Part shown: positions 26,675 to 35,333 of the stretch, piece after piece
How the letters are laid out: every line of letters begins with the position of its first letter
Position numbering within the stretch: the stretch's first letter is position 1
Source: Hydrogenophaga sp. Root209
GTDB taxonomy: Bacteria; Pseudomonadota; Gammaproteobacteria; Burkholderiales; Burkholderiaceae_C
Direction of reading: 5' to 3'
DNA length: 64,000 nucleotides
Assembly (NCBI RefSeq): GCF_001428625.1
Contig: NZ_LMIE01000007.1
Span: 100 to 64,099, forward strand
Translations under genes and position numbers: made by a program
The notes under the pieces: generated by a model
The model's input: only the letters and a program-made list of their open reading frames with translations
Databases searched by the model: none
Told to the model about the DNA's origin: nothing

Positions 26675-27823
26675 TCAAAGGACGCGCTGGCCTTCGCGCC
26701 AGACCGCGCGCACCACCCCGTGCTGCGAACCGTCGGGCAGGTCCACCAGCCGCACCTGGATCAGGTCGGCGCGCAGGCCGTCCTGCAGCGCGCCCCGGTC
26801 CTGCAGGCCGGTGGCGCGTGCCGGGTTCAGCGACACCATGGCAATGGCCTCGGGCAGCGTGGCCAGACCATCGCGCACCAGCCGCAGCGCAGCGCCCAGC
26901 AGGCTGGCGGGCACGTAGTCGCTGGAGAGGATGTCCAGCAGGCCCTGGCGTGCGAGTTCGGCCGCGGCCACGTTGCCCGAGTGGGAGCCACCGCGCACCA
27001 CGTTGGGTCCGCCCATCACGGTCAACAAGCCCCGTTCGTGCGCGGCCCGCGCGGCGGTGACGGTGGTCGGAAACTCGGACATGCTCGCGCCCTCGGCATG
27101 GGCTTGTTCCACATGGCCTTCGGTGGTGTCGTCGTGGCTGGCCAGGGCAATGCCGTTGTCGCGGCAGTGGTCCACGAACCACGCGCGGTGCGGCTCCACG
27201 TAACGCGCCTGCAGCTCGGCCGACAGGGCCAGCTGGCGTTCGAACTTCTCGTCGCTCCAGCCTTTCTTGCCGGTGAAATAGGTGCGGGCCTGTTCGATGT
27301 CTTCCCACTGGCGCTGCCCGGGCGTGTGGTCCATGAGCGAGATGAGCGACAGCCGCTCGTGGCCATGAAAGGGCTCGAACAGTTCGATGGTGTTGGGCGC
27401 GGGCAATTCGCACCGCACATGCAGGTGGTGATCGGCGCGCAACAGGCCCGCCTGGCCCGCGTGGTCGATGGTGTCGAGCACGGCGTGCCAGGTGCTGCCG
27501 CGCAGGCTCTCGGGATCGGCATCGCCCACGCCCAGCGCGTCGAACACCGTGGTGATGCCGGCGGCGGCCAGCTCGGCGTCGTGCGCGATCAACGCGGGCA
27601 GCGTGGCCCACTGCACCTTGGGGCGCGGCATGAGATGGCGCTCGAAGTTGTCGGTGTGCATCTCCACCAGGCCGGGCATGAGGTAGTCACCCTCACAGTC
27701 GATGGCCGAGGCCATCGTTACATCCGAGTCGATGGCGTCGATCCGCCCGTCTTTCACGGTCAGGCTGCCCAGCATCACCTGGTCGGGCAGCACCAGCCGG
27801 GCATTGCGGAATGCGGTGCTCAT
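26675..27823 (-). CDS. phnM: Alpha-D-ribose 1-methylphosphonate 5-triphosphate diphosphatase PhnM
   Basis: A 382-residue amidohydrolase-superfamily enzyme that removes pyrophosphate from ribose-1-phosphonate 5-triphosphate to give the substrate of PhnJ. Metal-site motifs are EMHTDNFERHLMPRP (about 55-69) and ASHDDTTEGHV (about 235), with GGPNVVRGGSHSGNV and SSDYVP later. Length agrees with E. coli PhnM (378). It starts in an ATGA overlap with the phnL stop and ends the G-H-I-J-K-L-M transcript. Confidence 0.96.
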   Translation of the reverse strand: MSTAFRNARLVLPDQVMLGSLTVKDGRIDAIDSDVTMASAIDCEGDYLMPGLVEMHTDNFERHLMPRPKVQWATLPALIAHDAELAAAGITTVFDALGVGDADPESLRGSTWHAVLDTIDHAGQAGLLRADHHLHVRCELPAPNTIELFEPFHGHERLSLISLMDHTPGQRQWEDIEQARTYFTGKKGWSDEKFERQLALSAELQARYVEPHRAWFVDHCRDNGIALASHDDTTEGHVEQAHAEGASMSEFPTTVTAARAAHERGLLTVMGGPNVVRGGSHSGNVAAAELARQGLLDILSSDYVPASLLGAALRLVRDGLATLPEAIAMVSLNPARATGLQDRGALQDGLRADLIQVRLVDLPDGSQHGVVRAVWREGQRVL

Positions 27824-28533
27824 GCCGTTTTCCTGAAACTGGCCACGTTGACGCGGCGGGTGGCCACGGCATCGCCCACGGCGCGGTCGTGAAAGATGCC
27901 GATGACGGCCGACCCGGCTTGCACCGCTTCTCGGATGAGGTCGATCACGGTGGCGGTGTTGGCGGCGTCCAGCGACGCGGTGGGCTCGTCCAGCAGCAGC
28001 AGCGGGCGCTGGCGGATCATGTTGCGGGCGATGTTCACGCGCTGCTGTTCGCCGCCTGAAAACGTGGCCGGTGGCAGCGACCACAAGGGCTCGGGGATGC
28101 GCAAGCGCGCGAGCCAGTGGCGCGCCGTGGCCCGCGCGGTTTCCTGGGGCACACCCGCTTCGACCAGCGGTTCGGCCACCACGTCGAGCGCGGGCACGCG
28201 CGGGATCACGCGCAGGAACTGGCTCACATAGCCCACGGTGTCGCGGCGGATGCGCACCAGCGATCTCGCCTCGGCCGCGGTCACGTCCAGCTCGGGCTCG
28301 CCGGGCGGGCGCAACAGGATGCGCCCCGCGCTGGCGAGGTAGTTGGCGTAGATGAGCTTGAGCAAGGTGCTCTTGCCCTGCCCCGACGGCCCGTCCAGCA
28401 CCACGCATTCCCCGGCGGTCACGCGCAGGTCGACCGCGTCGAGCACATGCAGTTCGGTGCCCTGCTGGTGGTGCAGCGTGAAGGTCTTGCTCACGCCGCG
28501 AAGTTCAAGCATGGGTTCGGTGGAGGTGTTCAT
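27820..28533 (-). CDS. phnL: C-P lyase ABC-type ATPase PhnL
   Basis: A 237-residue ABC-fold protein that is not a transporter part but a C-P lyase accessory subunit required with PhnG, PhnH and PhnI for forming the ribose-phosphonate triphosphate. Walker A is GPSGQGKST, the signature FSGGEQQRVNIAR and Walker B LLLLDEPTASLD. LKLIYANYLASAG is characteristic of PhnL. Overlaps on both sides (phnK stop, phnM start) show tight coupling. Confidence 0.95.
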   Translation of the reverse strand: MNTSTEPMLELRGVSKTFTLHHQQGTELHVLDAVDLRVTAGECVVLDGPSGQGKSTLLKLIYANYLASAGRILLRPPGEPELDVTAAEARSLVRIRRDTVGYVSQFLRVIPRVPALDVVAEPLVEAGVPQETARATARHWLARLRIPEPLWSLPPATFSGGEQQRVNIARNMIRQRPLLLLDEPTASLDAANTATVIDLIREAVQAGSAVIGIFHDRAVGDAVATRRVNVASFRKTA

Positions 28534-29327
28534 GGCTGCAGGACGGAAGAAACGAGGAGCTGGGTGTAGGGGTGCTGGGGATCGTCCAGCACCTGGTCGG
28601 TGAGGCCGGTCTCGACGATGCGTCCGCGCTGCATCACGACCATGCGGTGCGCCAGCAGGCGCGCCACGGCCAGGTCGTGCGTGACGATCACCACCGCCAG
28701 CTGCATCTGCTGGCTGAGCTGGCGCAGCAGATCCAGCAGGCGCGCCTGCACCGACACGTCCAGGCCCGAGGTGGGCTCGTCCATGAACACCAGCCGCGGA
28801 TGCGTGACGAGATTGCGCGCGATCTGCAGGCGCTGGCGCATGCCGCCGGAGAAGGTGCGGGGCGTGTCGTCGATGCGCGCGGGATCGATCTCCACGCGGG
28901 ACAACCAGTCCATGGCGGTGCTCCGAAGCCGTCCGTAGTGCCGCTCGCCCAGACCCATGAGGCGCTCGCCCACGTTGGCGCCGGCCGAGACGTCCATGCG
29001 CAGGCCTTCGGCCGGGTTCTGGTGCACGAAGCCCCAATCGGTGCGCGCCAGCAGCCGCTGCTGCGCTTCGCTCAGGCGGTGCACGTCGTGCATGAGCCCG
29101 TCGCGCGCGAGGAACTCCACCGTGCCGCTGGAGGGCCGGTTGCGTGCGGCCATGGCGTTGAGCAACGTGGTCTTGCCCGAACCCGACTCGCCCACCACGG
29201 CCAGCACTTCGCCGGGCCACAGATCGAACGAGGCGTCTTGCAAGGCCACACGCGGGCCGTAATGCTGGCCGACCTGGCGCACACGCAGCAGCGGCAGGCT
29301 CGAGGCCACAGGAGGAAGGGTTGTCAT
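28530..29327 (-). CDS. phnK: C-P lyase ABC-type ATPase PhnK
   Basis: A 265-residue ABC-fold protein that docks on the PhnGHIJ core complex and is needed for C-P bond cleavage in vivo. Walker A is GESGSGKTT, the signature FSGGMRQRLQIAR, Walker B LVFMDEPTSGLD, and switch His in IVTHDLAV. The central insertion DWGFVHQNPAEGLRM is typical of PhnK. Start and stop are both in 4-base overlaps with phnJ and phnL. Confidence 0.96.
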   Translation of the reverse strand: MTTLPPVASSLPLLRVRQVGQHYGPRVALQDASFDLWPGEVLAVVGESGSGKTTLLNAMAARNRPSSGTVEFLARDGLMHDVHRLSEAQQRLLARTDWGFVHQNPAEGLRMDVSAGANVGERLMGLGERHYGRLRSTAMDWLSRVEIDPARIDDTPRTFSGGMRQRLQIARNLVTHPRLVFMDEPTSGLDVSVQARLLDLLRQLSQQMQLAVVIVTHDLAVARLLAHRMVVMQRGRIVETGLTDQVLDDPQHPYTQLLVSSVLQP

Positions 29328-30235
29328 GAGAGGTCCTGGTGGGTGTCGCGGTCGGCGCGCCGCTCCTGGCAGTGGTCCGAGTCCGAGCACACGTGCATGC
29401 GCTCGCCGCTGTCGCTGGTGATGATCTCGTCGAGGAAGGAGTCGGTGGCGCCGCAGAACGCGCAGGCGGTGTCCCACGTCTGCACGTCGAACGGGTGGTC
29501 GTCGAACGCCAGGCTCTCGACCGGCGTGTAGGGCGGCACCGCGTAGATGCGTTTCTCGCGACCGGCGCCGAAGAGCTGCAGCGCCGGGTTCATGTGCAGC
29601 TTGGGGTTGTCGAACTTGGGGATGGGCGACGGCGCCATGAGGTAGCGCCCGTTGACCATCACCGGGTAGTCGTAGGTGGTGGCGATGTGGCCGTGGCGCG
29701 CGATGTCTTCGTAGAGCTTGACGTGCATGAGCCCGTACTCGGCCAGCGCGTGCAGGGTGCGCGTCTCGGTGGCCCGAGGCTCCAGCCGCTGCATGGGCTC
29801 GGGCACCGGCACCTGGTACACCATGATCTGGCCCTCGGCCAGCGGTGTCTCGGGAATGCGGTGGCGGGTCTGGATGACGGTGGCCTGGCGCGTGCGCGTG
29901 GTGGTGGCCACGCCCGCGGTGCGCTGGAAGAAGCGGCGGATGTTGACCGCGTTGACGGTGTCGTCCGAGCCCTGGTCGATCACCTTGAGCGTGTCGCTCG
30001 GACCAATGACGGCGGCCGTGACCTGAATGCCACCCGTGCCCCAGCCGTAGGGCAGCGGCATCTCGCGCGAGCCGAAGGGCACCTGGTGCCCCGGAATCGC
30101 CACCGCCTTCAGGATGGCGCGGCGGATCATGCGCTTGGTGCGCTCGTCCAGGTAGGCGAAGTTCACCCCCGCTTCGGTGGAGGCCTCGGCCTGCGCCACC
30201 GCGCTGAAGGTGGAAGGGTCCATGGGCGCGTTCAT
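29324..30235 (-). CDS. phnJ: C-P lyase radical SAM subunit PhnJ
   Basis: A 303-residue catalytic subunit that cleaves the C-P bond with a [4Fe-4S] cluster and S-adenosylmethionine, giving alkane and 5-phosphoribosyl-1,2-cyclic phosphate. Four cysteines stand at 258, 261, 283 and 289, with the same spacing (2, 21 and 5 residues) as the cluster ligands and thiyl cysteine of E. coli PhnJ. GYGWGTGG-like and KFDNPKLHMNPALQLFGAG blocks are conserved. Its ATG overlaps the phnI stop. All key residues are present, so the lyase should be functional. Confidence 0.97.
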   Translation of the reverse strand: MNAPMDPSTFSAVAQAEASTEAGVNFAYLDERTKRMIRRAILKAVAIPGHQVPFGSREMPLPYGWGTGGIQVTAAVIGPSDTLKVIDQGSDDTVNAVNIRRFFQRTAGVATTTRTRQATVIQTRHRIPETPLAEGQIMVYQVPVPEPMQRLEPRATETRTLHALAEYGLMHVKLYEDIARHGHIATTYDYPVMVNGRYLMAPSPIPKFDNPKLHMNPALQLFGAGREKRIYAVPPYTPVESLAFDDHPFDVQTWDTACAFCGATDSFLDEIITSDSGERMHVCSDSDHCQERRADRDTHQDLS

Positions 30236-31335
30236 GTGGGGGTCTCCTCGGGGCGGGGTGCACGGGTCAGTGCTTCGGCGCGCATCTGGCGCACCAGCGC
30301 CAGCTCGGACTGGAAGTCAACGTAGTGCGGCAGCTTCAGGTGCTGGACAAAGCCCGACGCTTCCAGGCTGTCGCTGTGCGAGAGCACGAACTCGGGCATC
30401 TGCGCCGGCGACTCAACCATTTCACCGAGCTCTTCCGCGCGCAGCGCCCGGTCGACCAGGCTCATGGCCATGGCCTTGCGCTCGCTGTGGCCAAAGGCCA
30501 GGCCGTAGCCGCGCGTGAAGGTGGGTGGCTCGCTGGCGCTGCCGGCGAACTGGTTGACCATCTCGCATTCGGTGATTTCCAGATCGCCGATGGAGATCGC
30601 AAAGCCCAGCTCTTCGGGCTCCACCACCAGCTCCACCTGGCCCACGCGCAGCTCGCCCACGAACGGGTGCGAGTGCGCGTAGCCCCGCTGGGTCGAATAG
30701 GCCATGGCGAGCAGGAAGCCTTCGTCGCCGCGCGCCAGGTTCTGCAGGCGCGTGGCCCGGTCGGCGGGGAAGCGCAGCGGTTCGCGCGTGAGGTCGCGCG
30801 GCATCGGGTCGCCCGCTGGCGGCGGGCTGCGCTCGATCAGGCCTTCCTGGTTCAGCAGGTCGACCACGCGGGGCACGGCAGTGCTGGGCACTGCTGCCGG
30901 CTCGGCGGCGGCGGGCGGCACGCCGCCTTCGGCCAGCAGCGCAAAGTCGAGCAGGCGCTGCGTGTAATCGTAGGTGGGGCCCAGCAGTTGCCCGCCGGGC
31001 AGGTCCTTGAAGGTGGCCGAAATGCGCCGCTCCAGCTGCATGCGCGTGGTGTCCAGCGGGCGGGTGGTGCCCAGGCGGGGCAGGGTCGCGCGGTAGGCGC
31101 GCAGCAGAAAGATGGCTTCCACCAGATCACCGCTGGCCTGCTTGATGGCCAGCGCAGCGAGCTCGGGGTCGTACACCGAGCCTTCGGTCATCACGCGGTC
31201 CACGGCCAGCTTGAGCTGCGAGCGGATCTGCGCAACGTCCAGCTCGGCCAGACCCGGGTCGCCCCGGCGCTGGCGGTCGAGCAGCCGGTAGCTGTTGAGG
31301 ATGGCGGTTTCCCCGCCCTTGACGGCAACGTACAT
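30232..31335 (-). CDS. phnI: C-P lyase core subunit PhnI
   Basis: A 367-residue subunit of the PhnGHIJ core; PhnI carries the nucleosidase activity that, with PhnG, PhnH and PhnL, transfers the phosphonate to ribose triphosphate. Family blocks: MYVAVKGGETAI at the N terminus, QLLGPTYDYTQRLLDFALL, AYSTQRGYAHSHPFVGELR, and SHSDSLEASGFVQHLKLPHYVDFQ. Length agrees with E. coli PhnI (354). It starts 2 bases behind phnH and overlaps phnJ. Confidence 0.96.
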   Translation of the reverse strand: MYVAVKGGETAILNSYRLLDRQRRGDPGLAELDVAQIRSQLKLAVDRVMTEGSVYDPELAALAIKQASGDLVEAIFLLRAYRATLPRLGTTRPLDTTRMQLERRISATFKDLPGGQLLGPTYDYTQRLLDFALLAEGGVPPAAAEPAAVPSTAVPRVVDLLNQEGLIERSPPPAGDPMPRDLTREPLRFPADRATRLQNLARGDEGFLLAMAYSTQRGYAHSHPFVGELRVGQVELVVEPEELGFAISIGDLEITECEMVNQFAGSASEPPTFTRGYGLAFGHSERKAMAMSLVDRALRAEELGEMVESPAQMPEFVLSHSDSLEASGFVQHLKLPHYVDFQSELALVRQMRAEALTRAPRPEETPT

Positions 31336-31337
31336 GC

Positions 31338-31958
31338 TCAGGCCTCCATTGCCGATTCGGCGTTGATGCAGGCCGTGCGCGGCAGGCCGCAGACCTCGGT
31401 GTGGGTGGCGAGGTACACATCGACCCCGCGCGGAAAGGCTGCGTGGTTGGCGGCCCACTGCGCCACGAAACCCGCCGGCAGGCCACGGACTTCAAGCTTC
31501 TGTGTGGACTGGATGCCCGGCCCGCTCAGGCGCAGGTGTTCACCGCCCTCGAACGCCGGCACATCCATCACCAGCGTGGCCGAGCCTTGCGGGTCGGCAT
31601 CGCTGCCTGGCGCGAGCGTGGCCAGATCGGGCACGGCATCGCCCTCTGCCACCCACACAAAGTCCGCCTGGCCCACTGAATCAACGCGGCGGCAGCCGGT
31701 GTGAAAGCGCAGCCACGCCGCCGTGGGTGAGCCGGCCAGGGTGGGCGAGAGCCAGAGCGTGCAATCGGCATCGAGCAAGGCCAGCAGCAACACGGCGGCG
31801 GCACGATGACCGAGCTCGGGGCACTCGGCCTCGATGGGCATGGTCATGGGCCGGCCGGGATGGGACAGCGCGTGCAGCGCCACGCGAAACACCGCCTGGC
31901 TGCCCAGGGCTTCGCTGGAGAAGCCGGCCCGCATGTCTTGAAGGGTGTCGGTGTTCAT
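31338..31958 (-). CDS. phnH: C-P lyase core subunit PhnH
   Basis: A 206-residue PhnH protein (E. coli 194). The N terminus (GFSSEALGSQAVFRVALHALSHPGRP) is the typical PhnH opening and LRLSGPGIQSTQKLEVRGLP a conserved later block. PhnH resembles a PLP-dependent transferase fold without PLP and is a structural core subunit. Its ATG overlaps the phnG stop. Confidence 0.95.
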   Translation of the reverse strand: MNTDTLQDMRAGFSSEALGSQAVFRVALHALSHPGRPMTMPIEAECPELGHRAAAVLLLALLDADCTLWLSPTLAGSPTAAWLRFHTGCRRVDSVGQADFVWVAEGDAVPDLATLAPGSDADPQGSATLVMDVPAFEGGEHLRLSGPGIQSTQKLEVRGLPAGFVAQWAANHAAFPRGVDVYLATHTEVCGLPRTACINAESAMEA

Positions 31959-32452
31959 GCGTCTTCCTCTGCATCGGCGCCGCCATCGGATTCGCGGACC
32001 ATGGTGAAAAAATCGACCCGGGTGCTCTGCGCGCGCGCCGAGCGTTCGGCCGCCAACTGGCGCAGGTGCTGGCGCACCGGTTCGAGCAGGCGCGCATCGA
32101 GTTCGTCGGTGTGCGCGGGGTCTTGCAGCAGCGCGTCGGCCACGGCGGCCAGGGTGCAGCGCCGTGCGTCGCGCCCCGTCACCCAGGCCACGCCGGCGTG
32201 GGCGCCCTCCAGCCGCAAGGCGCAGCGGGTGACGGTGATCTCGCCCAGGTTGAAGCGCTCGGCGGTGCCCCCCACGCGGCCCTGCACCATCATCAAACCG
32301 GTCTCGGGCCGGCGCAGCCAGTGAACACCGGGGCCGAGGTGGGAGGCCACCGAGCTCTCCAGCAGCTCCAGCGGCGCGCGCGCCAGCAGGGCCATCCAGT
32401 CGGGGCGTGGCAGCGGCCGGTTGGGGCCGCTGTTGTCAAAAGCGTGAAACAT
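31955..32452 (-). CDS. phnG: C-P lyase core subunit PhnG
   Basis: A 165-residue PhnG protein (E. coli 150), first gene of the C-P lyase transcript. Visible family blocks: RPDWMALLARAPLELLES, PETGLMMVQGRVGGTAERFNLGEITVTRCAL and AGVAWVTGRDARRCTLAAVADAL. It forms the core complex with PhnH, PhnI and PhnJ. The start is 20 bases from a PhnF-type operator, and phnF is divergent. Confidence 0.95.
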   Translation of the reverse strand: MFHAFDNSGPNRPLPRPDWMALLARAPLELLESSVASHLGPGVHWLRRPETGLMMVQGRVGGTAERFNLGEITVTRCALRLEGAHAGVAWVTGRDARRCTLAAVADALLQDPAHTDELDARLLEPVRQHLRQLAAERSARAQSTRVDFFTMVRESDGGADAEEDA

Positions 32453-32472
32453 CGTGGTGTTACCCTGTCACT

Positions 32473-32482
32473 TGTATAGACA
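32473..32482. promoter_or_regulatory. Predicted PhnF operator between phnG and phnF
   Basis: TTGTATAGACAA (core TGTATAGACA) lies in the 74-base divergent gap. It is the reverse complement of the site upstream of phnC, with 12 identical bases. It would let PhnF control both phnG-M and its own operon. Confidence 0.7.
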
Positions 32483-32515
32483 ACTTGTCGAACACCGCCA
32501 GCGTAGACGGATCAC

Positions 32516-32533
32516 ATGTAGCTTTCATGACAA
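32516..32533 (-). promoter_or_regulatory. Weak PHO-box-like sequence facing phnG
   Basis: On the minus strand TTGTCAT-GAAA-GCTACAT: the first half-site has 6 of 7 matches to CTGTCAT and the spacer matches that at phnC, but the second half-site fits poorly. It overlaps the phnF start codon. Low confidence. Confidence 0.3.
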
Positions 32534-33270
32534 ACCAACTCACAACCACCATCGAGACCGGCGAACATTTCTGGACACAGATCGCCAACGAGATCGCCCA
32601 GGCGATCGGCCAGGGCGTGTACCCACCGGGCGAGCGCCTGCCCTCCGAACACTCGCTGGCCGAGCGCTTCGGGGTGAACCGCCACACCATCCGCCGCTCG
32701 CTGGCAGCGCTGGTGCAGCGCGGCCTGGTGCGCGCCGAGCAGGGCAGCGGCACCTATGTCGAAGACTTCGCGGTCGACCTGGCGATCGGCAAACGCACGC
32801 GGCACCGGCAGAACCTGGCCCAGGCCGGTTTGCGTGGTGGCCTGGTGGTGCTGCACGACGAACGCACGCGCGCCACGGCCGACCAGGCGCGCGCGCTGCA
32901 GGTGCCCGCGCGCAGTCCGCTGCTGCACCTGCTGGTGCTGGGCGAAGGTGCGGGCCAGCCGCTGCACGTGAGCGACCGGTACTTCCCCCTGCCCCGCTTT
33001 CAGGGGCTGGCCGAGGTCGTGCGCGAGACCGGATCGATCACCGCGGCCTTCACCACACTCGGGGTGAACGACTACATCCGCCACGAGAGCCGCATCAGCG
33101 CCCGGCTGCCGGATGCGCGCATTGCCGGCCATCTGCGCCAGGGCACGGCGCGGCCGTCGCTCTACGTCACCAAGGTCAACACAGACATGCAGGGCCTGCC
33201 GATCGAATACGCCGAGACCTGGTTCGCCGGTGATCGGGTCACGCTGACGGTGAACCACGATGGCGAATGA
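32527..33270 (+). CDS. phnF: Phosphonate operon transcriptional regulator PhnF, GntR/HutC family
   Basis: A 247-residue regulator with an N-terminal winged helix (GERLPSEHSLAERFGVNRHTIRRSL, about 37-61) and a C-terminal UTRA domain (about 95-245). PhnF proteins repress phn genes; the palindromes at 26601, 32473, 36573 and 36707 are probable targets. ATG 32527 was chosen; upstream in-frame codons would run through the operator. Its stop overlaps the DUF1045 gene by 11 bases, so phnF-DUF1045-phnN is one unit. Confidence 0.93.
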   Translation: MTNQLTTTIETGEHFWTQIANEIAQAIGQGVYPPGERLPSEHSLAERFGVNRHTIRRSLAALVQRGLVRAEQGSGTYVEDFAVDLAIGKRTRHRQNLAQAGLRGGLVVLHDERTRATADQARALQVPARSPLLHLLVLGEGAGQPLHVSDRYFPLPRFQGLAEVVRETGSITAAFTTLGVNDYIRHESRISARLPDARIAGHLRQGTARPSLYVTKVNTDMQGLPIEYAETWFAGDRVTLTVNHDGE

Positions 33271-33967
33271 ACAACCGCACCGGGTAGCGCTGTACTGGGC
33301 GCCCCGGCCTGAGAGCGCGCTGTGGCAGGCAGGCTGCCAATGGCTGGGCCGAGATGCGGCCACCGGCAAGCTATTGCCCCAACCGGCTATCGACGGCATC
33401 ACCACCGAGGTCTTCGAGGCGCTCACGGCCGAGCCGCGCCGCTACGGCTGGCACGCCACATTGAAGCCCCCCTTTCGGCTGCGCGAAGGCACCGGCCTGC
33501 TGGACCTGGACCAGGCCGTGCAGACGCTCGCAGGCCAGTTCAAGGCGGGCACCCTGCCGGCGCTGCGGGTGGAGCCCCTGGGCAACTTCCTGGCCCTGCG
33601 TCCACAAGGCACGCCGGTGGCGGCCAACGCCCTGGCTGCCGCGTGTGTGGAAGCGCTGCAACCGCTCAGCCGGCCCCTGTCGGCCGAGGATCTGCAGCGC
33701 CGCCGACGCGCACCGCTCACCCCGCACCAGGACGCCCTGCTCCAACGCTGGGGCTATCCCTGGGTGTTCGACGAGTTCCGTTTCCATTGTTCACTCACCG
33801 GGCCGCTCGATGGGCTGGACGCCGGGTCGCGCGAGGCCTTGATGCAAGCGGCCGGCCACAGGTTCAACCACCTGCCGCCCGAGCCGCTGAACAGCATTGC
33901 CATCTTCATCGAGCCCACACCGGGTGCGGATTTCCAACTGCACCGGCACTTGGGGTTGTCCACATGA
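33260..33967 (+). CDS. DUF1045 phosphonate-operon protein, 2H phosphoesterase-like
   Basis: A 235-residue protein of the DUF1045/phosphonate-metabolism family. It has the two HxT/S signatures of 2H phosphoesterases: His65-Ala-Thr67 (HATLKPPF) and His176-Cys-Ser178 (HCSLTGPL). 2H enzymes open cyclic phosphates or cleave RNA 2',5' or 2',3' esters. As no phnP is seen in the window, this protein is a candidate for opening 5-phosphoribosyl-1,2-cyclic phosphate (inference from motif and context). It overlaps phnF upstream and phnN downstream. Confidence 0.88.
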   Translation: MANEQPHRVALYWAPRPESALWQAGCQWLGRDAATGKLLPQPAIDGITTEVFEALTAEPRRYGWHATLKPPFRLREGTGLLDLDQAVQTLAGQFKAGTLPALRVEPLGNFLALRPQGTPVAANALAAACVEALQPLSRPLSAEDLQRRRRAPLTPHQDALLQRWGYPWVFDEFRFHCSLTGPLDGLDAGSREALMQAAGHRFNHLPPEPLNSIAIFIEPTPGADFQLHRHLGLST

Positions 33968-34560
33968 ACCAACGCCTCGTCTACGTGGTGGGCCCATCAG
34001 GCGCGGGCAAGGACAGCCTGCTGCAATGGCTGGTGCAACACCCGCCCGCCCACACCCGACTGCACCTCGCCCGGCGCACCGTCACGCGACCGGCCACAGC
34101 GGGCGGCGAAGATCACGAAGCCGTGGATGCACCCGCCTTCGCCGCATTGCTTCAGGCCAACGCCTTTGCCCTTCACTGGTCCGCCAACGGCCTGCAGTAC
34201 GGCATTCGCACAGAGGAGTTCGCGGCGCTGGCCACCGGCGCCTGGGTGCTGGTGAGCGGCTCGCGCGCTCACCTGGCCCTGGCGCAACAGCGCTACCCGG
34301 GTTTGAGCGCCGTGCACGTGCACGCCAGTGCCGGCGTGCTGCGCGAGCGCCTGCGTGCGCGCCGGCGCGAGTCGAACGCCGAGGTGGAGGCGCGCCTGCG
34401 CCGCGCGCTGGCGTTCGACGCCCCGGCGGACGCCTTCTGCCTCACGAACGACGAGGACCTGGAGAGCGCCGGTCACCGCCTGAAGACCCACCTGTTCTCG
34501 CCGGCGGTCGTGCCTGGCGTGACGAACGCTCAAGCTCAGCCAAGTCGGCAGGTAACCTGA
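33964..34560 (+). CDS. phnN: Ribose 1,5-bisphosphokinase PhnN
   Basis: A 198-residue P-loop kinase (E. coli 185) that phosphorylates ribose 1,5-bisphosphate to PRPP, closing the C-P lyase route. P-loop GPSGAGKDS is at about 10-18; the guanylate-kinase-like lid contains ARRTVTRPATAGGEDHEAV; LHWSANGLQYGI is the PhnN-type substrate segment. The ATG overlaps the DUF1045 stop. Its 3' end overlaps the convergent EEP gene by 25 bases. Confidence 0.94.
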   Translation: MNQRLVYVVGPSGAGKDSLLQWLVQHPPAHTRLHLARRTVTRPATAGGEDHEAVDAPAFAALLQANAFALHWSANGLQYGIRTEEFAALATGAWVLVSGSRAHLALAQQRYPGLSAVHVHASAGVLRERLRARRRESNAEVEARLRRALAFDAPADAFCLTNDEDLESAGHRLKTHLFSPAVVPGVTNAQAQPSRQVT

Positions 34561-35333
34561 AGCCCGCTGTGGTCGCTGGGCGTGATGCCGCGCGCGTCGG
34601 GGCGATCGACGCGCAGCACGGTGGCCGCCGCTTCAACACGAACCGTGGCGCGACTGAGTGAGGGCACCACCAGCACGTGATCCAGCACCTGTCCATTCCC
34701 CGAAGCATCGAGACTGGTGGGATCGCGGGACTGTCCGGCCAGTTCAAAGCTGTCCTGCAAGTGCCAGGGAGCGCCAGTGAAATCACGCAGCGCAGGCGCA
34801 TCCAGCGGATCGTTGAAGTCACCACAGACCAGCGTGAGCGATGCCGGCCCGACCTGATTCAGGCGCTCCAACAAGGCTTGCAACTGGCGCTGGCGCAGAG
34901 CGTCACCGGCGTCACCGCGCACATGGCTGAGGTGTACGTTCGCCACGGTGACGGGGTGTGCCCCCACCCGCAGCTGGACCACCTGGGCCATGCGGCCGCC
35001 GTCGGCCTCGCTCGACGGCAACACCACGTTGTCCACCCGCTCCACCGGCAAGGCGGTCAGCAAGGCCTGGCCAGAAAAGCTGGCCACTTCACGGCCGAGC
35101 AACGAGCGCAGCTTGGGCCGGGACAGCGCCTGCACGGCGCGCAAGCCGGTGGCGGCCGCCAGCCGCTTCGCGCTGTCTGCGCTGCCATCCTCAGCGACGA
35201 ACGCTTCCTGCAAGGCCACCACATCGGGCGCCAGATCGATCACGCCCCGCGTCAACAACCCCATGCGTTGCGTGTAATGCCCGTCGCACTTCCAGCTGTT
35301 GAGCGTGAGCAGGCTGAAGCTGACACCACTCAA
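34536..35333 (-). CDS. Endonuclease/exonuclease/phosphatase family protein
   Basis: A 265-residue EEP-fold hydrolase with the complete metal-dependent active site: LNSWKCDG near the N terminus, LQEAF, ANVHLSHV, CGDFNDP, LDHVLV and PSDHSGL at the end. The family includes DNases, sphingomyelinases, inositol phosphatases and phosphodiesterases. No signal peptide is seen, so it acts in the cytosol. It begins with TTG in a TTGA overlap with the second phnM, implying translational coupling and a role in phosphonate or phosphate-ester breakdown; it could substitute for PhnP (inference). Confidence 0.82.
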   Translation of the reverse strand: MSGVSFSLLTLNSWKCDGHYTQRMGLLTRGVIDLAPDVVALQEAFVAEDGSADSAKRLAAATGLRAVQALSRPKLRSLLGREVASFSGQALLTALPVERVDNVVLPSSEADGGRMAQVVQLRVGAHPVTVANVHLSHVRGDAGDALRQRQLQALLERLNQVGPASLTLVCGDFNDPLDAPALRDFTGAPWHLQDSFELAGQSRDPTSLDASGNGQVLDHVLVVPSLSRATVRVEAAATVLRVDRPDARGITPSDHSGLQVTCRLG

